From: Sphingobacteriales bacterium 44-15
GTDB taxonomy: Bacteria > Bacteroidota > Bacteroidia > Chitinophagales > Chitinophagaceae
Length of the DNA stretch: 57,752 nt
NCBI GenBank assembly: GCA_001899685.1
Contig: MKWG01000037.1
Coordinates: 64,010 to 121,761, forward strand
Direction: 5' to 3'
Part shown: one piece after another, positions 1 to 7,995 of the stretch
Layout of the letters: each line of letters starts with the position of its first letter
Numbering within the stretch: position 1 is the first letter of the stretch
Program-made: the position numbers and the translations under genes
Notes under the pieces: generated by a model
What the model was told of the DNA's origin: nothing
Databases searched by the model: none
What the model saw: the letters and a program-made list of their open reading frames with translations, nothing else

Positions 1-1955
1 TAAAAAAGACCCTGATGTTGCTCCTCCTGTCTCTCTTTTGCATTGCAGGCAATGCACAGCAATATATGTTGCTTTCTCCCGACAAAAAATTGTCGGTTGA
101 AATTGAAAGCAGCCGGCAGGGAGTAACCGTAAAAATGATGAAAGAAGCCGATCTTCTGCTAAGCCTGTCAGATATAGGGATAGTTACTGATCAAACAACA
201 GGGGCGCTCCTGCAAATAAAAAAAGCAGAACGCAGCGCTGTAAATGAGATCGTTAAACCGGTAATAAGAGAAAAAAGTGAAGCCTACAGGAATGAATATA
301 ACGAACTGGCGCTGACATTCAGATCAGGGCAGACATTAACATTCAGGCTCTTTAATGAAGGACTGGCGTATCGTTTCTCTACCGCTTTCAAAGACAGTCT
401 CACCATATTTAGGGAAACCCTGGATATTCAGTTCCGGGAGGGCGATTCAATACGCTTTCAGTCAGAAAAGTCTTTCAATTCGGCGTATGAGCAGCCTTAT
501 GAGTTTAAAAAACTGAGTGAGCTTGATCCTGACAAACTTTGTAACCTGCCGGTGCTTATCGAAAAACAGAGTGGCAAATTTTTGATGATCACAGAAGCAG
601 ACCTTTACCATTACCCGGGGCTATGGGTAAAAAGCAGCGGGGGATCACAAATTACGGCTACGCATCCGCGTTACCCTAAAACATTGAAGAAGACCAATAA
701 TCCCTACAGCACAGGACAGGTTGGAGAAACTCATGATTATATAGCAAGAGTCGCGGGCAAAAGAAGCTACCCGTGGCGGATCTTTGCCGTAGCAGACCGT
801 GAAGAAGGATTGATCAGCAATAATATGGTTTATCTGCTGGCCTCTCCTACTGAGCTGAAAGATGTTTCATGGATCAGGCCCGGCGTGGTAATGTTCGACT
901 GGTGGGCTAAGAATAATATTTTCGGCGTTGATTTTAAAGCCGGCGTTAATACTGAAACAGCCAAGTACTTCATAGATTTCTGTGCTGAAAAAGGATTCAG
1001 GTATTTCCTGTTTGATGACGGATGGAGCCCCAAAAGCGACCTGTTGCATACGGTTCCGGGCCTAAATATGCCTGAAGTGACTGCTTATGCAAAAACCAAA
1101 GGAGTAGACGTCATGTTATGGGTGATCTGGAATACATTAAAAGAGCAATGGGATGAGGCTTTTGACCAGTTTGAACGCTGGGGGATCAAAGGCATCAAGA
1201 TGGACTTCATGAACCGCGACGATCAGCAGATGGTGGAATTTTACGAAGCCGTTGCCGGAAAAGCTGCGGAGAAAAAGATGGTAGTTGATTTTCACGGCGC
1301 CTATAAGCCCTGCGGGCTGAGCCGCAAATATCCCAATGTGCTGACACGCGAAGCGCTGATTGAATTTGAACAAAGTGGCGTATCAGATAACGATAATCCC
1401 CGTCACCATAATCTTTTACCATATATCCGTATGTTCACCGGCGCGATGGACTATATTCCTGCTACCATGCGTAATGCGAACAAAAACAATTTCAGGCATT
1501 GCTGGGATTATCCGATGGGCTGGGGCACGCGGGCGCATTCCATGGCATTGTTTATCATTCTAAGCAGTCCAATGACGATGCTCCCCGACTCACCTTCTGA
1601 TTACAACAGGGAAAATGAGTGTACCGGTTTCCTGACGAAAATACCTGTTGAGTGGGATGAGACAAAACTCTTAGCGGGAAAGATTGGCCAATACACAGTG
1701 TTGGCAAGAAGATCCGGCACAGTATGGCATATAGGGGCAATAACGAATGATGACCAGCGAACAATAGAACTGTCTACTGATTTTTTAAAGCCAGGCAGAT
1801 ACAACATAGAAATTATCGAAGACGGAATAAATGCAGCTACCGCTGCAACAGATTATAAGCTGTCCCGGCGCCAGATCAGCGCAGGAGAAATATTGAAGCT
1901 TGCAATGGCGCCCGGCGGTGGATGGCTGGCAAGGATCACCCCGGAAAATAAATAA
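1..1955 (+). CDS. Glycoside hydrolase family 97, probable retaining alpha-galactosidase (5' end possibly outside window)
   Basis: Exported GH97 enzyme that would release terminal alpha-linked hexose, probably galactose, from oligosaccharides. The first ATG is at 15, but the frame is open to the window edge and reads KKTL before it, so the true start of the hydrophobic signal peptide (LLLLSLFCIAGNAQ) may lie just upstream. A beta-sandwich N-terminal half is followed by a (beta/alpha)8 barrel with FDDGW and a segment KMDFMNRDDQ. In the retaining GH97 branch the nucleophile is an Asp in this kind of motif (Asp397 counted from the ATG at 15), whereas the inverting SusB branch uses Glu bases. I therefore favour alpha-galactosidase over alpha-glucosidase; that is inference by family. 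It is followed by an aldose 1-epimerase and a sugar porter on the same strand, which fits uptake and use of the released hexose. Confidence 0.88.
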   Translation, partial: KKTLMLLLLSLFCIAGNAQQYMLLSPDKKLSVEIESSRQGVTVKMMKEADLLLSLSDIGIVTDQTTGALLQIKKAERSAVNEIVKPVIREKSEAYRNEYNELALTFRSGQTLTFRLFNEGLAYRFSTAFKDSLTIFRETLDIQFREGDSIRFQSEKSFNSAYEQPYEFKKLSELDPDKLCNLPVLIEKQSGKFLMITEADLYHYPGLWVKSSGGSQITATHPRYPKTLKKTNNPYSTGQVGETHDYIARVAGKRSYPWRIFAVADREEGLISNNMVYLLASPTELKDVSWIRPGVVMFDWWAKNNIFGVDFKAGVNTETAKYFIDFCAEKGFRYFLFDDGWSPKSDLLHTVPGLNMPEVTAYAKTKGVDVMLWVIWNTLKEQWDEAFDQFERWGIKGIKMDFMNRDDQQMVEFYEAVAGKAAEKKMVVDFHGAYKPCGLSRKYPNVLTREALIEFEQSGVSDNDNPRHHNLLPYIRMFTGAMDYIPATMRNANKNNFRHCWDYPMGWGTRAHSMALFIILSSPMTMLPDSPSDYNRENECTGFLTKIPVEWDETKLLAGKIGQYTVLARRSGTVWHIGAITNDDQRTIELSTDFLKPGRYNIEIIEDGINAATAATDYKLSRRQISAGEILKLAMAPGGGWLARITPENK

Positions 1956-2048
1956 ATCCCTGGACCAAACCGAAAGTTCATTCAAATTTACGAACCTGGT
2001 CAGAACACGAATGCAGGCAGAGATTGATATGCCAGTAAACGACAATAA

Positions 2049-3134
2049 ATGGAATTATTAAGAGAAGAAAACTTCAGGCGTTCTATAAAAGGGAAGGATG
2101 TAAAATTATTTACACTCCGAAACAAGAATGGTTGTGTGGCACAGTTTACCAATTACGGGGCCCGCTGGCTGAGCATGTGGACACCTGATAAAAATAACCG
2201 GTGGTCTGATGTAGTACTCGGATTCGAAAGCCTGGATGAATACCTGGTCGCTAAAGAAAAATACTACAGCGCTATTGTTGGTCGTGTATGCGGGCGAATT
2301 AATAAAGGAACTTTTGAGCTGGGGGGAGTGAAATATGAATTGACAAAGAATGATATCTTCGGCACCCCGGTAAAGAATCATCTGCATGGCGGTTTTGACG
2401 GGTTCAGTTTCCATGTCTGGAATGGCAGGATTTTGTTGAATGATAAGGGTGAAGAAGCATTGGAGCTGATATATTTTTCAAAAGATGCTGAAGAAGGATA
2501 CCCCGGAAACATGGAGGTAAAAGTGCTGTATACTTTGGGCAATGATAATTCGATGGACATACATTATTCAGCATATACAGATAAGGCCACCATTGTTAAT
2601 CTTACCAATCATGCTTATTTTAACCTTCATGGTGATATGAGTAGAAATGTACTGGATCATTTGGTTTATGTCAATTCTGAAAATAGCGTTGAATGTGATG
2701 AAGAATTAATTCCTACAGGCAATATAATTCCTATAAAAAATACGCCGCTTGATTTCACCCGGCCGCAAACAATAGGAGCCCGCATTGATCAGTCATTTCC
2801 CGGGCAATTGTTCCCCGGCAAAGGATATGTGGTATCTTATGTTTTGAATAATCCCGGTAAAACTTTGCAGTTAGCAGCAATGCTTGAAGAAAAAGAAACC
2901 GGGAGAGTGATGGAAGTATATACCGACCAGCCCGGTATCCAGTTTTATAATGCATGGTTATTTGACGGGACAGATGTGGGTAAACGGGGGCAGCGATATT
3001 TTAGCAGCAGTGGTGTTGCGCTGGAAGCCCAGGGGTTTCCGGATGCACCCAACCATCGCCAGTTCCCATCCATCGGTTTGCTTCCCGGAGAAGCATACCA
3101 GCAAACAACGGTATACCGGTTTTTGATCAGCTAA
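2049..3134 (+). CDS. galM: Aldose 1-epimerase (galactose mutarotase)
   Basis: Interconverts alpha and beta anomers of galactose or glucose. The 361-residue length is typical of the family. Signatures are NHLHGG, the TNHAYFNLHGD segment that carries the catalytic His, and LEAQGFPDAPNH near the C-terminus with the catalytic Glu. There is no signal peptide, so it is cytoplasmic, unlike many Bacteroidota mutarotases that are lipoproteins. It lies 93 bp after the GH97 gene and 12 bp before the sugar porter, so the three probably form one operon that converts exported-enzyme product into transported, metabolisable hexose. Confidence 0.92.
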   Translation: MELLREENFRRSIKGKDVKLFTLRNKNGCVAQFTNYGARWLSMWTPDKNNRWSDVVLGFESLDEYLVAKEKYYSAIVGRVCGRINKGTFELGGVKYELTKNDIFGTPVKNHLHGGFDGFSFHVWNGRILLNDKGEEALELIYFSKDAEEGYPGNMEVKVLYTLGNDNSMDIHYSAYTDKATIVNLTNHAYFNLHGDMSRNVLDHLVYVNSENSVECDEELIPTGNIIPIKNTPLDFTRPQTIGARIDQSFPGQLFPGKGYVVSYVLNNPGKTLQLAAMLEEKETGRVMEVYTDQPGIQFYNAWLFDGTDVGKRGQRYFSSSGVALEAQGFPDAPNHRQFPSIGLLPGEAYQQTTVYRFLIS

Positions 3135-3146
3135 AAGTTGTAACGA

Positions 3147-4511
3147 ATGAACACAATCAGCAATAATAGTGTGCGCCAGGCAGATTCAAAACATACCTAT
3201 AATACCCGCTATATTTTAGGTATCTCTTTCATTTCTGCGTTAGGTGGCTATCTGTTTGGATTCGACTTTGCCGTGATCGCAGGCACCCTGCCTTTTTTAC
3301 AAAAACATTTTTTGCTGGATAGCTATTGGGAGGGATTTGCAACCGGCAGCCTGGCGCTGGGAGCTATTATCGGCTGTATAATAGCAGGAACTGTATCTGA
3401 TAAATATGGACGCAAGCCCGGGTTATTAATTGCCGCGGCTATTTTTGCCCTGTCATCTCTGGCAATGGCATTTTCATCTTCAAGAAATATTTTTATCGGC
3501 GCCAGGTTTTGTGCAGGCGCAGGTGTGGGCATGGCCTCAATGTTATCACCTATGTACATTGCAGAAATTTCGCCCGCGCATATACGCGGCCGTATGGTAG
3601 CCATCAACCAGCTGACCATTGTGCTGGGGATACTTATTACCAACCTTATCAACTATACATTGCGCAACTATGGAGAAGATGCCTGGCGCTGGATGTTTGG
3701 GTTAGGCTTTATACCTTCTGCTTTATTTTTTGCCGGGGCGCTATGGCTGCCTGAAAGCCCGCGCTGGTTAATGAAGGCTGGAAGAGACACACAGGCCACC
3801 AGGGTGCTGAAAAAGATAGGAGATACGGACTTTGTAAATGAATCCATCAGTAATATTGCAACATCTTTAAAAGGCGTTGCTACAACCCGGTATGCGGATA
3901 TTTTTAAAAAGGCGGCTCTACCTGCTGTATTGGTTGGTATTGGATTAGCGGTATTCCAGCAATTGTGCGGTATCAATACAGTCTTTAACTATGCACCGAA
4001 AATATTTGAAAGTATCGGCGCTTCGCAGGATGATCAACTGCTGCAAACAGTTTTTATCGGTGGGGTAAACCTGGCGTTCACCATTCTCGCCATGTTGCTG
4101 GTTGATAAATTGGGTAGAAAACCTTTGATGCTGATTGGTGCAGGCGGTCTCGCTATTGCGTATGTATTTACGGTCATACTGTTAGGCAGACATTCTCCTT
4201 ATATCTCCTGGTTCTTATTAGCCTCCATCGGTATCTATGCCATGACGCTTGCTCCGGTCACCTGGGTACTGATCTCCGAAATTTTCCCCAATAAGGTACG
4301 AAGCGAAGCCACAACAGTTGCAGTGCTAAGCTTATGGACGGCCTATTTTATCCTCGTTTTTACCTTCCCGGTTTTATTTGAGAAGCTGGCTGAAAAATCT
4401 TTTTATATCTATTCGGCAATATGTGTGCTGGGGTTTTTCTTTATCAGGTGGAAGGTAAAAGAAACAAGAGGAAAGACACTGGAAGAATTGGAGAAGGCAA
4501 GTAAATGGTGA
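3147..4511 (+). CDS. MFS sugar porter (XylE/GLUT family) inner-membrane symporter
   Basis: Proton-coupled monosaccharide transporter of the major facilitator superfamily. The 454 residues form twelve hydrophobic segments. Family motifs are visible: GYLFGFDFAVIAG in TM1, DKYGRKPG after TM2, PESPRWL after TM6, DKLGRKPLM after TM8 and KETRGKTLEELE at the C-terminus. A QQLCGINTVFNYAP segment in TM7 matches the sugar-binding QQxxGxN motif of the family. It sits 12 bp downstream of the mutarotase, which suggests a hexose such as galactose or glucose as substrate. The exact sugar and the coupling ion are inferred. The gene ends at a word-repeat palindrome shared with the convergent gene beyond it. 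Confidence 0.92.
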   Translation: MNTISNNSVRQADSKHTYNTRYILGISFISALGGYLFGFDFAVIAGTLPFLQKHFLLDSYWEGFATGSLALGAIIGCIIAGTVSDKYGRKPGLLIAAAIFALSSLAMAFSSSRNIFIGARFCAGAGVGMASMLSPMYIAEISPAHIRGRMVAINQLTIVLGILITNLINYTLRNYGEDAWRWMFGLGFIPSALFFAGALWLPESPRWLMKAGRDTQATRVLKKIGDTDFVNESISNIATSLKGVATTRYADIFKKAALPAVLVGIGLAVFQQLCGINTVFNYAPKIFESIGASQDDQLLQTVFIGGVNLAFTILAMLLVDKLGRKPLMLIGAGGLAIAYVFTVILLGRHSPYISWFLLASIGIYAMTLAPVTWVLISEIFPNKVRSEATTVAVLSLWTAYFILVFTFPVLFEKLAEKSFYIYSAICVLGFFFIRWKVKETRGKTLEELEKASKW

Positions 4512-4630
4512 ATGGTGAATCATTTCAGATTTGGCTGGTGAAACGTGAAATGACAAACGTGAAACGCGAAACGACAAACATGAAACGTGAAACCCTCTGA
4601 CGTCCCACCATTGACCATTCACCATTCACA
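4504..4630. repeat. Word-repeat inverted repeat between convergent genes
   Basis: AATGGTGAAT at 4511-4520 pairs perfectly with ATTCACCATT at 4617-4626, and the arms overlap the stop regions of both convergent genes. The interior is a quasi-tandem run of GTGAAACGTGAAA-type words at about 4538-4594. It has no T-run typical of an intrinsic terminator, but its position suggests bidirectional termination or 3'-end protection. The same construction with different words recurs in other spacers of this window. Confidence 0.6.
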
Positions 4631-5546
4631 ATTCACCTATGCTCCGCCTTATCCCTTCCTCATATGATGTGGGCGTAAACTGAAATGCCTTATTGAATTT
4701 TTCACTGTTAAAAAAGTAGTCCCTGTTATTTTGGTATTGCATTTCTACCAGCTCTTTTATTTGTCTTGAAAATAATCCCCCCAGTGAAAGCATAAAAGAA
4801 GACAACACGAAATAGGAAGGTTTACGGCCTGCTGCTTTAGCAGCTATTTCGATCAGTTGTTTACCGGTCAGGCGCTCGGGTGAAGTGGGTAAGTGCCACA
4901 CCTGGTTAAACGCACTTTCGGTATTACCCAGCATTGCAGTAGCTTTTGCAGCATCAGGCGTATAGGTAACGCTATGGATCTTAGTAGCATCAGACTGCCA
5001 GTTGGCAGTTTTGCCTTTAGCATAATTATTAAGAACAAGAATATTCAGGATGCCATTCCTGGCGCCGGGTCCGTAAAAATCTGCGCTGCGTGCAATCAAT
5101 GCTTTTAATCCCCGGGAAGCTGTCGCCTCATTGATCATCTGTACCAGTTGCGCTCTTATTTTCCCTTTTTCAGATGGTGGATGTATGGGGCTGTCTTCAC
5201 GCATATCGGGAATAGCGCTTTTATCATACATATATACATTATCAAAAAATACCAGTTTGCATTGATGCTCCACGCAGGCATTGATAACATTCTGCATGAT
5301 CACCGGCCATTGTGCTTTCCATATCCTTATATCATACGCCAACCCAACAGTAAGATATGCCACAGACGAGCCTTGTACAGCCTTAAGCACATCTTCCCCC
5401 TTAAGCAGGTCTGCTTTAAAAAGCTCATCATCTCCATTTACCTGTTGCGGGTTCCTGGCTACAAGCCTTATAGTATCTGTGTAGGGTTTTAATGCTTTAG
5501 CGAGCAATATACCGATGTCGCCGCCCGCACCTAAAATAGTTTGCAT
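4626..5546 (-). CDS. NAD(P)-dependent epimerase/dehydratase-like (extended/atypical SDR) protein
   Basis: Rossmann-fold protein of 306 residues. The N-terminal glycine motif is GAGGDIG at residues 6-12, and a LVARNP segment after the second strand may set dinucleotide preference. The middle holds FFDNVYMYDK and the later part IARSADFYGPGARN, both typical of extended SDR and NAD-dependent epimerase proteins. I cannot name its substrate. It is downstream of, and co-directional with, the Crp/Fnr regulator (62 bp from that gene's stop), and convergent with the sugar porter. A common fate for such genes is use as stress or redox oxidoreductases, but nothing here proves that. Confidence 0.8.
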   Translation of the reverse strand: MQTILGAGGDIGILLAKALKPYTDTIRLVARNPQQVNGDDELFKADLLKGEDVLKAVQGSSVAYLTVGLAYDIRIWKAQWPVIMQNVINACVEHQCKLVFFDNVYMYDKSAIPDMREDSPIHPPSEKGKIRAQLVQMINEATASRGLKALIARSADFYGPGARNGILNILVLNNYAKGKTANWQSDATKIHSVTYTPDAAKATAMLGNTESAFNQVWHLPTSPERLTGKQLIEIAAKAAGRKPSYFVLSSFMLSLGGLFSRQIKELVEMQYQNNRDYFFNSEKFNKAFQFTPTSYEEGIRRSIGEL

Positions 5547-5608
5547 GATACTTTTTGTTTTACTAATGCAAAGCTATTCCTATTTGACTGCCAAAACGAT
5601 GATCCGGG

Positions 5609-6199
5609 TTAAGATTTTTGAGGCACCATCAGCCGTTTACGTATACGGCTCAAGCTCTCAGGCGCTATACCTATATATTGTGCAATATAACGCTGAGGCA
5701 CCCGCTGTAATATAGCGGGTTTGTTTTCCAGCAGTTCCTCAAACTGTTTCTCCGGAGATAAAGAAAGTAAAGATTTTGTTCTCCGTATATTTTCAGTAGC
5801 TACATTCTCCACCACGATCCTGAAAAATTCTGCCGCCGGGGGGCAGGTCTTTACAGCTTCCACTATATTGACACAACTGATCACCAAACAGGTAACAGGC
5901 TCAAGCGCTGTAATATTTGAAGCAGCACGGGATTGTCTTGAAAAGCTTTCCAGGTCTGTAAGGAATTCATTTTCGAATGCAAAATTGCAGGTTTTTTCTA
6001 TCCCTGCTTCATTGAGGAAATACTGCCGCAATGCACCCTTTACGACAAAAAATGCTTCATGCGCTACTTTCCCTTCCTGCAACAGCAGGTCGCCACGCTT
6101 ATATTTTCTTTCTTCAAAAAAAGAAAAGAAATATGTGGCTGCTTCATCAGGAAAATGAGTATAACGCTGCAACGTGGTTATAAGAGCATGCTGTTTCAT
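5609..6199 (-). CDS. Crp/Fnr family transcriptional regulator
   Basis: Cytoplasmic regulator with an N-terminal cyclic-nucleotide-binding-type beta-barrel (EERKYKRGDLLLQEGKVAHEA, then FVVKGALRQYF) and a short C-terminal helix-turn-helix that includes RYIAQYIGIAPESLSRIRKR. I chose the ATG at 6199 (MKQHALITTL), giving about 196 residues, the usual length for the Bacteroidota group. The reading frame also allows an upstream start at 6253, which would add an implausible 18-residue extension. No Cys cluster for an Fnr-type Fe-S centre is obvious. The sensed ligand is unknown. A folded palindromic element lies immediately upstream. Confidence 0.86.
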   Translation of the reverse strand: MKQHALITTLQRYTHFPDEAATYFFSFFEERKYKRGDLLLQEGKVAHEAFFVVKGALRQYFLNEAGIEKTCNFAFENEFLTDLESFSRQSRAASNITALEPVTCLVISCVNIVEAVKTCPPAAEFFRIVVENVATENIRRTKSLLSLSPEKQFEELLENKPAILQRVPQRYIAQYIGIAPESLSRIRKRLMVPQKS

Positions 6200-6270
6200 G
6201 CAATAAAGATAAAATAAGGCGCTTAACTTACCTCCCTGGAGAGAGTATTCCAATTTTTAACTTCAAAAAG

Positions 6271-6374
6271 AAGAGACTGCTTCGCCGCTGTAATGTACTT
6301 CTTCACATGAAGTGTCCTGCATGCGGCTCCGCAGTGACCTCAGGAGTGCAGCGTATTCTGCAGTCTCGTCTTAA
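6271..6374 (-). repeat. REP-like palindromic element, possibly a small structured RNA
   Basis: This 181-bp spacer contains nested complementary blocks: GAGACTGC 6273-6280 with GCAGTCTC 6360-6367, CGCTG with CAGCG inside it, a hairpin ACTTC/GAAGT near 6297-6313 and TGCGG/CCGCA near 6322-6333. The words GAGACTGCTTCGCCGC and GCGGCTCCGCAGTGAC resemble widely dispersed bacterial palindromic repeats, here split by an insert. Read on the minus strand the fold ends in TCTTCTTTTT, and a -7-like TAATTTTG (plus CAAAATTA, 6386-6393) lies just upstream, so an independent RNA of about 115 nt is possible. I prefer the repeat interpretation. Confidence 0.5.
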
Positions 6375-6434
6375 GGTGAAAGTTACAAAATTATCAGTCG
6401 CTTTTCGCCTTGGAGAATTGATTGCACGATAAGT

Positions 6435-7946
6435 CTAAAACACTCCTATTGCCTTCAGCAATATCCGGAGGCTCCAGATCACTACCATCAGGCCAACACA
6501 GGTGAACATTGTTTTGGTAGGCAGCTTACCCGACAGTCTGGCGGCAATGGGAGCAGCAACTACACCGCCTACGATGAGGCCAACTATTACCTGCCAGTGA
6601 CTTACCCCGATCATGGTAAAAAAAGTGAGCGCGCTGGCAAGCGTTACAAAAAATTCTGTAATGCTAACCGAACCTATTACAAATCTCGGGCTTCGTCCTT
6701 TTGAGATCAGCGTGCTCGTAACCAGTGGTCCCCAGCCTCCGCCGCCGAAAGAATCAAGGAAACCGCCGGCACCTGCAAGCCATCCTACATGTTTAACCTT
6801 TGCGGGTTTTGTATTTTTCTTCCGGAAGGCGAGAATAAGAATACGCAGGCCCAGTATCATAGTATATGCAGCAATGAGAGGGCGTATATAATTGGCATAG
6901 CTGTCGCCGAATTTTGATAATAAAAAAGCTCCGATAACAGCGCCGATAATACCGGGAATTAAAAGCGCTTTAAAAAGTTTCTTGTTTACATTGCCGAACT
7001 TATAATGACTATATCCTGACGCGCCGCTGGAAAACATCTCTGCAGTATGTATACTGCCGCTGATGGCAGAAAGATTAACACCCAGAGACATTAATACTGT
7101 GGTAGATACAACGCCATATCCCATACCCAGCGCTCCGTCTACAAGCTGTGCCAAAAAGCCCGCAACGATCATCCAGTAAAATTTACTGTCGAGCCGGGTT
7201 ATTCCCTCCCCTATATAATCTACAAGACTGGCAAGCGGTAAATAGGAAAGTATAAAATAACCGGTGAACATGAAAAAGAAAGCGAAAATGCACCATGTGG
7301 CAATACGTCTCCAACGACGCTCCCCATTATTAGCCGCCTCATTTTTTTCCTTAAGTGAAAGTGATCTCGTAAGATGATTGAGATCATTTACTTTTTTTGC
7401 AAAGTTGCCGTTCATCTTTTTCCTGATCACTTCCATATTATCCAATACTTCATCAAGCTCATCAGGCAATACTTCGCTGAACGCTTCTTTCAGGCGTTTT
7501 GCAATAGTAGGCGACTTGCCATTGGTAGATACAGCCACTTTAAGATTTCCCTTTTTCACCACAGCGCCCAGGTAAAAATCACAGAGCTCAGGCGTATCCG
7601 CTACATTTACCAGCAAACCTCTCTGATGTGCATCTGTACACACCTGCTGCCCGAGAGACCTGTCATTTACTGCCACAATAATAATATCGGTGCTGTTGAG
7701 CAATGACTCATCATAAGGTCCTTCTATAAGCGAAATATTATCATGGCGTGCAGCTATAGCTCTTATCGCTTCACTGATCTGAAGCGCAACAATAGTAATA
7801 TCCGTAGCCGGCGAATTATATAATACGGTATGCAGCTTTTCCAGCCCGACATTCCCTCCTCCCACTATGAGCAACCGCAACTGCTCCAGCTTAAGAAAAA
7901 CAGGGAACAGGCAATTCGTTTCTTTTATAGTTATCGTTTCGCTCAT
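6435..7946 (-). CDS. Precorrin-2 dehydrogenase (CysG-N/Met8-like) fused to TauE/SafE (TSUP) transporter
   Basis: The 503-residue protein joins two families. Residues 12-205 match the N-terminal half of siroheme synthase: GGGNVG at 29-34, NVADTPELCDF at 114-124 with Asp117 at the position of the catalytic Asp of CysG/Met8, and a STNGKSPTIAKRLKEAF segment. This part would oxidise precorrin-2 to sirohydrochlorin and perhaps insert iron. Residues from about 212 contain about eight membrane segments with glycine-rich motifs (QLVDGALGMGYG, GGFLDSFGGGGWGP) of the TSUP family, which moves sulfur oxyanions or organosulfonates. It is the last gene of the cys cluster, 49 bp after cysI. With the separate cobA gene it completes siroheme supply for CysI. 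The transporter could import sulfate or export excess sulfite; direction is not decidable from sequence. Confidence 0.9.
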   Translation of the reverse strand: MSETITIKETNCLFPVFLKLEQLRLLIVGGGNVGLEKLHTVLYNSPATDITIVALQISEAIRAIAARHDNISLIEGPYDESLLNSTDIIIVAVNDRSLGQQVCTDAHQRGLLVNVADTPELCDFYLGAVVKKGNLKVAVSTNGKSPTIAKRLKEAFSEVLPDELDEVLDNMEVIRKKMNGNFAKKVNDLNHLTRSLSLKEKNEAANNGERRWRRIATWCIFAFFFMFTGYFILSYLPLASLVDYIGEGITRLDSKFYWMIVAGFLAQLVDGALGMGYGVVSTTVLMSLGVNLSAISGSIHTAEMFSSGASGYSHYKFGNVNKKLFKALLIPGIIGAVIGAFLLSKFGDSYANYIRPLIAAYTMILGLRILILAFRKKNTKPAKVKHVGWLAGAGGFLDSFGGGGWGPLVTSTLISKGRSPRFVIGSVSITEFFVTLASALTFFTMIGVSHWQVIVGLIVGGVVAAPIAARLSGKLPTKTMFTCVGLMVVIWSLRILLKAIGVF

Positions 7947-7995
7947 TGTAAGATTTCAGAACGTTTCTTTATTTTCAAATTCCCTGATTTTCACA

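Noticed and set aside
4538-4594. Repeated GTGAAACGTGAAA units that superficially resemble a CRISPR array
   Set aside because: Units are about 10-13 bp, imperfect and without spacers of constant length; there are no cas genes nearby.
6271-6374. Possible 6S RNA, SRP RNA or tmRNA
   Set aside because: The GGAAGGAAGCA-type SRP motif is absent and the overall fold does not match 6S or tmRNA; a repeat-like element fits better.
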